A stretch of DNA of 35,663 nucleotides from Candidatus Aenigmatarchaeota archaeon (lineage in GTDB: Archaea > Aenigmatarchaeota > Aenigmatarchaeia > CG10238-14 > SCSR01). The stretch covers positions 1-35,663 of the forward strand of contig JACRAE010000002.1 in the NCBI GenBank assembly GCA_016213525.1. The letters are read 5' to 3'. A program made the position numbers and the translations under genes. The first letter of the stretch is position 1, and the number at the start of each line of letters is the position of its first letter. Positions 13,807 through 20,208 of the stretch are shown in pieces. The notes under the pieces were generated by a model. The model was given only the letters and a program-made list of their open reading frames with translations. It was not told where the DNA came from and made no database searches.

Positions 13807-15957
13807 ATGTCACAGGACACCGATATCAAAATAAAAAACATAAAGAAGAGAGACGGTACGATAGTTTCTTTCAACAAGGGCAAGATTGCGAACGCGATTT
13901 TCAAGGCTGTCAGGGAGGTGGGCGGGTCAGACAGGGCGGAGTCCGACAGGCTAGCCTCGGTCGTCGCCTCTATCTTGGAGGGCAGGATGCAGGGCGGCGA
14001 GAAGATGCCGACCGTAGAGGAGGTGCAGGACCTGGTAGAGAAGGTTCTTATCGAGGAGGGCCACGCGAAGGTCGCGAAGGCCTATATAATTTACAGGCAC
14101 AAGCACGCCGAGATAAGGACGACCAAGGACATGCTCGGCGTCAAGGACGAGCTCAAGCTGCCGGTGAACACGATAAAAGTTTTGGCCTCCCGCTACCTGA
14201 TCAAGGACGAGGACGGCAAGGTCGTCGAGACCACGAAGGAGCTCTTCGGCAGGGTCTCGAAGGGCGTCGCAATAGCGGACAAGCTCTATGGGAAGACGGA
14301 CGCCGAGGTGGAGGATTTGGCTCAGCAGTTTTATGACATGATGACGTCGTTCGACTTCATGCCGAACTCGCCGACGATAATGAACGCCGGCACGGAGCTC
14401 GGCCAGCTTTCGGCCTGCTTCGTCATTCCGGTGGAGGACAACCTTGAGGGGATATTCGACGCCGTCAAGCACCAGGCGATGATACACAAGACCGGCGGAG
14501 GGACCGGGTTCTCGTTCACGCGCCTGCGCCCGAAGGGGGACAGGGTGAAGGGCACGTTCGGCGTCTCTTCCGGTCCAGTCTCGTTCATGAAGATTTTCGA
14601 CGCCGCGACCGCGGAGATAAAGCAGGGCGGCAAGAGGAGGGGCGCGAACATGGGTATCCTCCGCGTGGACCACCCGGACATTCTCGAGTTCATTATGCTG
14701 AAGGAGAAGGAGGGCGTGCTCTCGAACTTCAACATATCGGTCGCCATAACGGACAAGTTCATGAACGCCGTGAAGAGCGGCGAGGACTACGACCTCGTCA
14801 ACCCGAGGAACAACAAGCCGCACGGGAGGCTGAACGCCAGGGCCGTGTGGAACCTCATCGTCACGATGGCCTGGAAGACGGGCGACCCGGGGATAGTGTT
14901 TATAGACAGAATCAACAACACCGCATCAAACCCGGTTCCCTCCGTCGGGCCGGTCGAGTCGACGAACCCATGCGGCGAGCAGCCGCTTTATCCTTATGAC
15001 TCCTGCAACCTCGGCAGCATCAACCTGGGCAAGATGGTGAAGGACGGCGAGATAGACTGGGAGAAGCTGCGCACGACGACGAGGCTCGGAGTCCATTTCT
15101 TGGACAACGTCATAGACGCCAACAAGTACCCGCTAATCGAGATTGAGATGATGTCGAAGAGGGTCCGCAGGATCGGGCTGGGCGTGATGGGCTTCGCCGA
15201 CATGCTGATCAAGCTCGGGATACCGTACAACTCTCCTTATGCGCTGAAGGTCGCCGAGTCGGTGATGAAGTTCGTCACGGACGAGGGCAGGCAGATGTCG
15301 GTCGAGCTAGCGAAGGACAGGGGCTCGTTCCCGGAGTTCAAGAACAGCATCTGGGCCAAGATGGGCTACGAGTGCATGAGGAACTCCACCGTCACGACGA
15401 TAGCGCCGACGGGCACGATTTCGATTATCGCAGGCGGCTGCTCGCAGGGCATAGAGCCGCTGTTCAGCATCGCCTATGTAAGGGCGGTGGGTGGGAGCCT
15501 GGGCCACGATCTGGTCGAGGTCAGTCCGCTGTTCGAGAAGATGGCGATACAGGAGGGCTTCCACTCCGAGGACCTCCTGAGGAAGATCGCGCAGCTGCCC
15601 TCGATCCAGAATCTTGAGGGCGTGCCTGCTGATTTGAGGAAGCTTTTTGTCACGGCCTTCGACGTCTCGCCCGAGTGGCACGTCCGCGTCCAGGCAGCGT
15701 TCCAGAAGTACACCGACAACGCGGTGAGCAAGACGATCAACTTCTCGAACTTCGCCACGCCGCACGACATCGAGAAGGCCTACACGCTTTCCTACGATCT
15801 CGGCTGCAAGGGCATCACTGTCTACAGGGACGGCAGCAAGTCGTTCCAGATCCTCAACGTGGGCGCCGCCACGCAGCCCCAGACCGTCTCAGTGCCCGTG
15901 ACCGAGGAGGGCTACATCAAGGAGACCGTCAGGTGCGAAGGCTGCAGCTCCAGTTGA
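13807..15957 (+). CDS. nrdJ: Adenosylcobalamin-dependent (class II) ribonucleoside-diphosphate reductase
   Basis: 716 residues from the ATG at 13807. A GTG at 13726 near the predicted transcription start would add 27 residues. An ATP-cone (about 5-100, IKKRDGTIVSFNKGKIANAI) precedes the catalytic barrel. Catalytic residues: Cys of LSACFV (about nt 14420), NPCGEQ (14967-14984; thiyl-radical Cys) and SCNLGS (15001-15017), with the 11-residue Cys-Cys spacing of class II enzymes. The STVTTIAPTGTISII phosphate-binding motif is at about 15388-15429. B12 supplies the radical, so the enzyme works with or without oxygen. The C-terminus ends CEGCSSS, a short swinging Cys pair rather than the longer multi-Cys tail of many NrdJ. 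Confidence 0.95.
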   Translation: MSQDTDIKIKNIKKRDGTIVSFNKGKIANAIFKAVREVGGSDRAESDRLASVVASILEGRMQGGEKMPTVEEVQDLVEKVLIEEGHAKVAKAYIIYRHKHAEIRTTKDMLGVKDELKLPVNTIKVLASRYLIKDEDGKVVETTKELFGRVSKGVAIADKLYGKTDAEVEDLAQQFYDMMTSFDFMPNSPTIMNAGTELGQLSACFVIPVEDNLEGIFDAVKHQAMIHKTGGGTGFSFTRLRPKGDRVKGTFGVSSGPVSFMKIFDAATAEIKQGGKRRGANMGILRVDHPDILEFIMLKEKEGVLSNFNISVAITDKFMNAVKSGEDYDLVNPRNNKPHGRLNARAVWNLIVTMAWKTGDPGIVFIDRINNTASNPVPSVGPVESTNPCGEQPLYPYDSCNLGSINLGKMVKDGEIDWEKLRTTTRLGVHFLDNVIDANKYPLIEIEMMSKRVRRIGLGVMGFADMLIKLGIPYNSPYALKVAESVMKFVTDEGRQMSVELAKDRGSFPEFKNSIWAKMGYECMRNSTVTTIAPTGTISIIAGGCSQGIEPLFSIAYVRAVGGSLGHDLVEVSPLFEKMAIQEGFHSEDLLRKIAQLPSIQNLEGVPADLRKLFVTAFDVSPEWHVRVQAAFQKYTDNAVSKTINFSNFATPHDIEKAYTLSYDLGCKGITVYRDGSKSFQILNVGAATQPQTVSVPVTEEGYIKETVRCEGCSSS

Positions 15958-15971
15958 TTTCAGAATTTTTC

Positions 15972-16244
15972 CTAGGATTTCCTGTCCTTCCAGTTCCACC
16001 ATTTCAGCTTTTCGGCGTCGTGCGATTTGTTAGACGCGAAGTAGACGGCGCACCTAAAAATATAGAGCATGCACCTGTCTATGTGCATCCCTCTTAGCCT
16101 GCAGAGCCTGTCGTACATATCCTCCGGATCCTCCCCTTTCAGGTCCGAGACGGAGCTGTATCCGAGGTCCAACAAATCCTCGGATATTTCCTTGCCGACG
16201 CCCGGTATGGCCCGAAGATCTTTCAAAGACGACTCCTTTTCCAC
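15972..16244 (-). CDS. Cdd1-like helix-hairpin-helix protein (pathogenicity-locus family)
   Basis: 90 residues from a GTG at 16244. The N-terminal helix-hairpin-helix is LRAIPGVGKEISEDLLDLG (about 9-27), then SVSDLKGEDPEDMYDRLC and RGMHIDRCMLYIFRCAVY. This layout matches the small Cdd1 (pathogenicity locus) family, with HhH motif and two Cys in DRC...FRC. The family is found in bacteria and some archaea, and its role is not known; HhH implies DNA or protein contact. The gene is convergent with the reductase, 14 nt away, and divergent from MazG, with a common TATA region. Confidence 0.88.
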   Translation of the reverse strand: MEKESSLKDLRAIPGVGKEISEDLLDLGYSSVSDLKGEDPEDMYDRLCRLRGMHIDRCMLYIFRCAVYFASNKSHDAEKLKWWNWKDRKS

Positions 16245-16270
16245 AGTCCGTTTTTGTTTTTGGCCGAGAT

Positions 16271-16280
16271 AAATTTAAAT
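16271..16280. promoter_or_regulatory. Bidirectional TATA region between Cdd1-like and MazG genes
   Basis: AAATTTAAAT, a near-palindrome, lies about in the middle of the 56-bp gap between the GTG at 16244 (minus) and the ATG at 16301 (plus). It is within 25-30 nt of each start and is the only A/T-rich box in the gap. Confidence 0.5.
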
Positions 16281-16300
16281 GAGGGACGACCACTTCTATT

Positions 16301-16630
16301 ATGGACTTCGAGGAGTACCAGAGGAAGGCGGCGAAGACGGCCGTGTACCCGGACATAGGGAATAATTTTGCATATCCAACCCTGGGTCTGGTGGGCGAGG
16401 CCGGCGAGATCGCGAACAAGGTCAAGAAGATCATGCGCGACAAGGGCGGCGTGGTGGACGACCATTCCAGGGAGGACATGAAGAAGGAGCTCGGGGACGT
16501 CCTGTGGTACGTGGCCGCGACGGCCGCTGAGTTCAAGCTGTCGATGGACGAGATAGCGTCCGCCAACATAGAGAAGCTCGCCTCGAGGCAGGAGAGGAAC
16601 CAGCTTAAAGGCAGCGGCGACGATAGATAG
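16301..16630 (+). CDS. MazG-type nucleotide pyrophosphohydrolase
   Basis: 109 residues, a single-domain MazG. The metal-binding motif E33xxE36 ... E63xxD66 is visible as VGEAGEIANK and KKELGDVLWY. Such all-alpha NTP pyrophosphatases hydrolyse (d)NTPs to the monophosphate and PPi, often removing damaged nucleotides. The following SRPBCC gene starts 4 nt later, so the two form an operon. The promoter is shared with the divergent Cdd1-like gene. It is close to the ribonucleotide reductase, which fits nucleotide-pool control. Confidence 0.92.
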   Translation: MDFEEYQRKAAKTAVYPDIGNNFAYPTLGLVGEAGEIANKVKKIMRDKGGVVDDHSREDMKKELGDVLWYVAATAAEFKLSMDEIASANIEKLASRQERNQLKGSGDDR

Positions 16631-16634
16631 AATC

Positions 16635-17078
16635 ATGGAAGAGCTCGTCGTCAGGAAGTTTTTGGACGTGGAAGCCAGCATGTCCGACGTGTGGGACGCG
16701 CTGACGAACCCGGAGAAGACGAAGAAGTACATGTTCGGCTCCGAGGTCGAGTCCGACTGGGAGGTTGGGAGCCCCATATTGTGGAAGGGAGTCGTGGACG
16801 GGAAGGAGGTTATTCATTTGAAGGGCGTTGTGGAGGAGATAGAGCCCGGGAGGATGGTGCGGTACAGCTGCTTCTCGCCCGCCTCCGGCGACGAGGACGA
16901 TCCTTCTAACTATACGCACGTTACGTACGAGCTGTCAGAGAGGGACGGGCGCACCCTGCTGTCAGTCTCGCAGGGCGACTTCTCCAAGTTCACCGACGGG
17001 GAGATCAGATTCAACCACACGATAGAGGCGTGGGACGCGGTCTTCCTCGCGCTGCAGGAGCTCCTCGAGGGAAGATAG
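16635..17078 (+). CDS. SRPBCC/AHSA1-like domain protein
   Basis: 147 residues with a START/Bet v1-like pattern. Opening strand ELVVRKFLDVEASMSDVWDAL and helix TNPEKTKKYMFG are followed by long strands (VIHLKGVVEEIEPGRMVRYSC, VTYELSERDGRTLLSVSQGDF) and a long C-terminal helix (AWDAVFLALQELLEG). AHSA1-like proteins bind hydrophobic ligands or act as Hsp90 co-chaperones in eukaryotes, but the ligand here is unknown. It is the second gene of the MazG operon. Confidence 0.88.
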   Translation: MEELVVRKFLDVEASMSDVWDALTNPEKTKKYMFGSEVESDWEVGSPILWKGVVDGKEVIHLKGVVEEIEPGRMVRYSCFSPASGDEDDPSNYTHVTYELSERDGRTLLSVSQGDFSKFTDGEIRFNHTIEAWDAVFLALQELLEGR

Positions 17079-17087
17079 AATTTTGTC

Positions 17088-17387
17088 CTAAATTGAACTC
17101 AGCGTGGCCCATACCGCCTTGGCGCCTATCAGCGCGCCGAACATCCAGGCAAAGTCGAGGGGCGTGCCGAAGTTCATTATCAGCAGGACGATCGCCCCCA
17201 TGAAATCGATTAGGCCGAAGACGTCGTAGTAGAAGCCTGCGTTAAGGCTCGATATCACGGACCATATTCCCTTTCCCAGGAGCAGAATTGCAACTGCGAG
17301 CATAAAGTCCCCCGGGAACGGGAAAAAGAAGAGGATTGCGGCGAGGATGTCGACTATCGTTATGGCGAGCAGGAGTATCGATGCCAT
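17088..17387 (-). CDS. Small integral membrane protein
   Basis: 99 residues with about four hydrophobic segments: residues 1-20, 25-45, 55-75 and 80-97. There is no large soluble domain. Short loops carry few charges, and Gly and Ala are frequent in the helices. Not recognised as a named family. The ATG is 27 nt from a TATA box (17411-17418), and the gene is convergent with the SRPBCC gene. Confidence 0.7.
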   Translation of the reverse strand: MASILLLAITIVDILAAILFFFPFPGDFMLAVAILLLGKGIWSVISSLNAGFYYDVFGLIDFMGAIVLLIMNFGTPLDFAWMFGALIGAKAVWATLSSI

Positions 17388-17410
17388 GATTCTGTCTCGG
17401 TTTTCGAACG

Positions 17411-17418
17411 ATTTAAAC
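17411..17418 (-). promoter_or_regulatory. TATA box for the small membrane protein
   Basis: Minus-strand AGTTTAAAT is centred about 27 nt before the ATG at 17387. Confidence 0.5.
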
Positions 17419-17466
17419 TGGTCTGGGGCGTGTGTGTCAGGCGCGCCTCGCCTATATTTTTCCGAA

Positions 17467-17856
17467 CTAGCATTTAAAATATGTTGAATACACCGGCTCC
17501 ACCATGTTCTTCTCGGGACCGGGCTTGGAGCCCACGATCCCTATCGTGTATTTCCTCAGCATGTAGTCCAGGGCGGCGCCCACCATGAACGCATTTTTTT
17601 TGCTGCATCCGAGGTCCCTGGCGAGCTCGCTTTGTGTGTATATTTCATTTTTCAGAAGGGACTGTATGCGGCCTTGGAGGTCGACTATTTCCTTGATGTA
17701 ATTCATGCCCCTGTCGGGGCTCTCCACGCGGTCAGAATTGTATATCTCACTCAGGCTCCTGGACTCGACCGGCACGACCTCGAACCTGCTTGCCCTCGCG
17801 TCGTCGCGGACTATGTGGTTCTCGGCGCCGTACCTGCCGACTTTGCTGTATCCCAT
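17467..17856 (-). CDS. Uncharacterised protein with a helix-turn-helix-like segment
   Basis: 129 residues. The N-terminal half is charged and probably loosely folded. From about 60 a helix (YIKEIVDLQGRIQSLLKNE) leads into YTQSELARDLGCSKKNAF and ALDYMLRKYTIGIVG, which reads like a winged helix-turn-helix (helix, turn, recognition helix, wing). DNA binding is a reasonable inference. No family name is recognised. Its TATA box (17878-17886) overlaps the stop codon of the superoxide dismutase gene on the same strand. Confidence 0.65.
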   Translation of the reverse strand: MGYSKVGRYGAENHIVRDDARASRFEVVPVESRSLSEIYNSDRVESPDRGMNYIKEIVDLQGRIQSLLKNEIYTQSELARDLGCSKKNAFMVGAALDYMLRKYTIGIVGSKPGPEKNMVEPVYSTYFKC

Positions 17857-17877
17857 GATGGGAGATTATTTCCAAAG

Positions 17878-17886
17878 AATTTATAC
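17878..17886 (-). promoter_or_regulatory. TATA box for the HTH-like gene
   Basis: Minus-strand GTATAAATT lies 22-30 nt before the ATG at 17856 and overlaps the SOD stop codon. Confidence 0.45.
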
Positions 17887-18492
17887 TGACCTGAGCCTGC
17901 TCTCGACGTCGTCCCAGTTCACGACGTTCCACCACGCGTCCACGTACTCGTTCTTCCTGTTCTGCCTGAGAATGTAGAACGCGTGTTCCCACATGTCCAG
18001 CCCCAGCAGCGGCACCAGCCCCGCCGTCCTCGGGCTCGTCTGGTTCGGCATCGTGACGAAGTCGATCATGCCCGTCTTGGGGCTGAGGACGAGCCAGCCC
18101 CACCCGCTCCCCTGTATGCCCATGCTCCCCTTCGTGAACCTCTCCTTGAACTGGTCGAAGCCGCCGAACGCCTTGTCTATCGCGTCCCCTATCGCCCCGC
18201 CGGGCTTCCCGCCGCCCGCCGGCGACATGTTGTTCCAAAAAATGCTGTGGTTGTCGTGCCCTCCGCCGTGGAAGTTGACGGCGCCCCTTATGTTCTCCGG
18301 GACGGCGGATATGTCAGCGAGTATCTCCTCGAGCGTCCCGGTCGCCTGAAGGAGCGGGTTGTCCAGGGCCGCGTTCAGCCCGTTGACGTACGCCTGGTGG
18401 TGCTTCGTGTGGTGTATCTCCATCGTCTTCGCGTCTATGTGCGGCTCTAGCGCGTCGTAGGAGTACGGGAGCTTAGGCAGTTCGAACTTCAT
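17881..18492 (-). CDS. Superoxide dismutase, Mn/Fe family
   Basis: 203 residues. Metal ligands can be placed at H27 (MEIHHTKHH), H82 (DNHSIFW), D166 and H170 (LGLDMWEHAFY). Gly rather than Gln near the second ligand (GGGHDNH), together with the C-terminal Gln in MPNQTSP, follows the Mn-type pattern; metal choice is still an inference. It converts superoxide to oxygen and hydrogen peroxide in the cytoplasm (no signal peptide). A cupin gene diverges from it and a VIT1-type transporter gene follows that. Presence of SOD suggests exposure to oxygen. Confidence 0.95.
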   Translation of the reverse strand: MKFELPKLPYSYDALEPHIDAKTMEIHHTKHHQAYVNGLNAALDNPLLQATGTLEEILADISAVPENIRGAVNFHGGGHDNHSIFWNNMSPAGGGKPGGAIGDAIDKAFGGFDQFKERFTKGSMGIQGSGWGWLVLSPKTGMIDFVTMPNQTSPRTAGLVPLLGLDMWEHAFYILRQNRKNEYVDAWWNVVNWDDVESRLRSV

Positions 18493-18514
18493 GCTACTTC
18501 TTCACCGCCGCCCC

Positions 18515-18522
18515 GAATAAAC
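18515..18522 (-). promoter_or_regulatory. TATA-like box for the SOD gene
   Basis: Minus-strand GTTTATTC is centred about 27 nt before the ATG at 18492. Confidence 0.45.
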
Positions 18523-18568
18523 GTTTCGGTCCGAAAGGTAGATTAGCCTCCGACTACAGGAATTATCC

Positions 18569-18940
18569 ATGGCATTTGAGCTCGGCAAGACGATAGAGGA
18601 CCCGCGCGGCAAGATGTTCGTGTTCCGCATGGGGGAGGCCGAGATAAACGTGATTGAGATCAAAAGGGGCTTCTCGCGCGGCGGCCACTTCCACAGCACA
18701 GACACGAGCCTGCACGTCTTCGCAGGCAAGGTCGAGTACAGGGAGGAGGACCCGTCCGGGAAGGGTCCCGAGAGGGTCGAGGTGTTCTCCGCGCCGTGCA
18801 GGATAGACGTTCCGGCGAACATGGCCCACATGATGACCGCGGTCGAGGACAGCGTCATGGTCGAGGTCGTCGAGGGGGAGTACGACGCCACTAACTACCC
18901 CAAATACAGGGACGTCGTCGAGGCCGGGCTCCGCAAGTGA
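18569..18940 (+). CDS. Cupin-domain protein
   Basis: 123 residues forming one cupin beta barrel. Motif 1 is GGHFHSTDTSLHVFAGKVEY (about 38-57) with two His and a Glu, and motif 2 is VPANMAHMMTAVEDSVMVEV with one His, as in metal-binding cupins. The reaction is not readable from sequence; possibilities include small isomerases, dioxygenases and sugar-nucleotide enzymes. It is divergent from SOD, and its start has only a weak promoter match. A palindromic AAAAGCTTTT at 18946-18955 follows the stop. Confidence 0.85.
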   Translation: MAFELGKTIEDPRGKMFVFRMGEAEINVIEIKRGFSRGGHFHSTDTSLHVFAGKVEYREEDPSGKGPERVEVFSAPCRIDVPANMAHMMTAVEDSVMVEVVEGEYDATNYPKYRDVVEAGLRK

Positions 18941-18945
18941 GCACG

Positions 18946-18955
18946 AAAAAGCTTT
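18946..18955 (+). terminator. Possible terminator or promoter element after the cupin gene
   Basis: Palindrome AAAAGCTTTT sits between the cupin stop (18940) and the VIT1 start (18983). It could act as terminator for the first or as a TATA-like element for the second, at about 32 nt. Confidence 0.3.
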
Positions 18956-18982
18956 TCTGACGCCAACCCGAAGTATCTATCG

Positions 18983-19576
18983 ATGTACCGCCACAGATGC
19001 CGCGAGGCAAGATACCTGAAGAGGGGGGAGAGGATGAGGGACTTCGTCTTCGGCTACAACGACGGAGCCGTGACCACGATGGCGATACTCACGGCCCTTG
19101 CGTCCTCGTCGGTCGTGCACGGGAACATAGTAATTTTAGGCGCCCTGGCCAGCATAATCGGCTCCAGCGTGTCCCTCGCGTTCAGCGACTACATATCGGT
19201 CAAGTCGCAGATCGAGATTTTGAAGAGCTTCGGCAAGAACAGGAAGCTTTCGCGCCACGAGAAGGACGAGGCGCAGGACATAATGGGCGAGCTCGATCAC
19301 CCCGGGAAAATCGCGACCAACACGTCCATGTCCTTCGCGCTCGCCGGGTTCGTGGCGCTGTCGCCGTTCTTCTTCCTAGAGGGCAATTGGGCGCTCGTAG
19401 CGTCGATAGTCGTCACTTTTGCGAGCGTCTTCGCCGCAGGGATGGTGAGGGCGAGGTACACCCACGGTGACTCGCTGAAGAGCGGCGCGGAGATGATGGC
19501 GATAGCGGCGGCCGCCCTGTTGGTGTCGTTCTTCGTGGGAACCTACGGCCTCGCCCAGCTGGGCGTGATAGTCTGA
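18983..19576 (+). CDS. VIT1/CCC1 family iron/manganese transporter
   Basis: 197 residues. The opening RDFVFGYNDGAVTTMAILTAL (from about 19) is the family signature with Asp and Gly in TM1. About five transmembrane helices are seen: near 22-60, 60-80, 110-130, 135-155 and 165-195. A charged Glu/His/Asp loop (KLSRHEKDEAQDIMGELDH) lies between TM2 and TM3, as in metal-binding loops of this family. VIT1/CCC1 moves Fe2+ or Mn2+ out of the cytoplasm or into storage compartments. It sits beside SOD and cupin genes, which could relate to iron and oxidant stress. The stop TGA shares bases with the ATG of the following small ORF. Confidence 0.88.
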   Translation: MYRHRCREARYLKRGERMRDFVFGYNDGAVTTMAILTALASSSVVHGNIVILGALASIIGSSVSLAFSDYISVKSQIEILKSFGKNRKLSRHEKDEAQDIMGELDHPGKIATNTSMSFALAGFVALSPFFFLEGNWALVASIVVTFASVFAAGMVRARYTHGDSLKSGAEMMAIAAAALLVSFFVGTYGLAQLGVIV

Positions 19577-19686
19577 TGTCCGACGAGTGGCAGTACTACG
19601 CGCCGGACAAGAAAAAGAAGAAGAAGTTCAAGGGTCTGAAGAAGGGGTTCGAGAGGAAATGGGGAAACGTGCACAAGATAGAGTGA
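19576..19686 (+). CDS. 36-residue lysine-rich small ORF
   Basis: The ATG at 19576-19578 overlaps the TGA of the VIT1 gene (TGATG), and the frame continues for 36 codons to a TGA at 19684-19686. The product starts MSDEWQYYAP, then has six consecutive lysines and a basic amphipathic tail. It overlaps the start region of the next gene by 28 nt. Its length and basic composition fit a small RNA-, ribosome- or membrane-associated protein. Stop/start coupling on both sides supports translation; there is no homology evidence. Confidence 0.5.
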   Translation: MSDEWQYYAPDKKKKKKFKGLKKGFERKWGNVHKIE

Positions 19687-20171
19687 GGGCGAAGAAGCCG
19701 GCGAGGAAGGCCGCCGCAGAAAAGAAGCCCGTCAAGAAAATCCTGAGGAAAGAGGTGCCGATAATACGCACCACCGGGAAGTCGGACCCGCGGGCCGTCT
19801 ACAGGAAGCCGGAGACCTCGCAGATGTGGCAGAGGCTCGGCTCGATCAAAATATCCGGGAAGGACGAGTGCATAGACGCGTTCGTTAGGATAATGCGGGA
19901 GGTGGAGAACGGGAGCTACGCGCTGCAGCCAGGCGAACAGGACAAGGGGAAGTACGTTCTCGTCCATGAGCAGGAGAGGCAGGGCAGCATGTTCGTCCAC
20001 GTGGTGCCTAAGGAGGCGTACAAGATATTCCAGGAGATGCGCAGGCAGATGCCCGACTCGTTCCTGGGGTTCTCGGTCCTGTGCGGCAGGGTGGCGGGAA
20101 GGCCGTTGAGGGTCAGCTGCTTCGCGGTCCCCACGTCGGAAATAACCCGCGCCATAATCGGAAGGAAATGA
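19659..20171 (+). CDS. Uncharacterised basic protein
   Basis: 170 residues from the ATG at 19659; a GTG at 19587 in the same frame would add 24 residues entirely overlapping the small ORF. The first 40 residues are Lys/Arg/Ala-rich. The rest looks like an alpha/beta domain (YVLVHEQERQGSMFVHVVPKEAYKIFQEM, GFSVLCGRVAGRPLRVSCFAVP). No family recognised. It follows the VIT1 gene and small ORF with overlaps, so it is likely in that transcription unit. Confidence 0.65.
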   Translation: MGKRAQDRVRAKKPARKAAAEKKPVKKILRKEVPIIRTTGKSDPRAVYRKPETSQMWQRLGSIKISGKDECIDAFVRIMREVENGSYALQPGEQDKGKYVLVHEQERQGSMFVHVVPKEAYKIFQEMRRQMPDSFLGFSVLCGRVAGRPLRVSCFAVPTSEITRAIIGRK

Positions 20172-20175
20172 ATTG

Positions 20176-20183
20176 CTTTTATT
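20176..20183 (+). promoter_or_regulatory. TATA-like box for the aminotransferase
   Basis: CTTTTATT is centred about 29 nt before the ATG at 20209. Confidence 0.45.
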
Positions 20184-20208
20184 GCAGGAAACCCAGTTAG
20201 GTTGAGGT

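Noticed and set aside
13514..13813. 99-codon minus-strand ORF upstream of the reductase gene
   Set aside because: No promoter or start signal fits, composition is not protein-like, and it crosses into the reductase 5' region.
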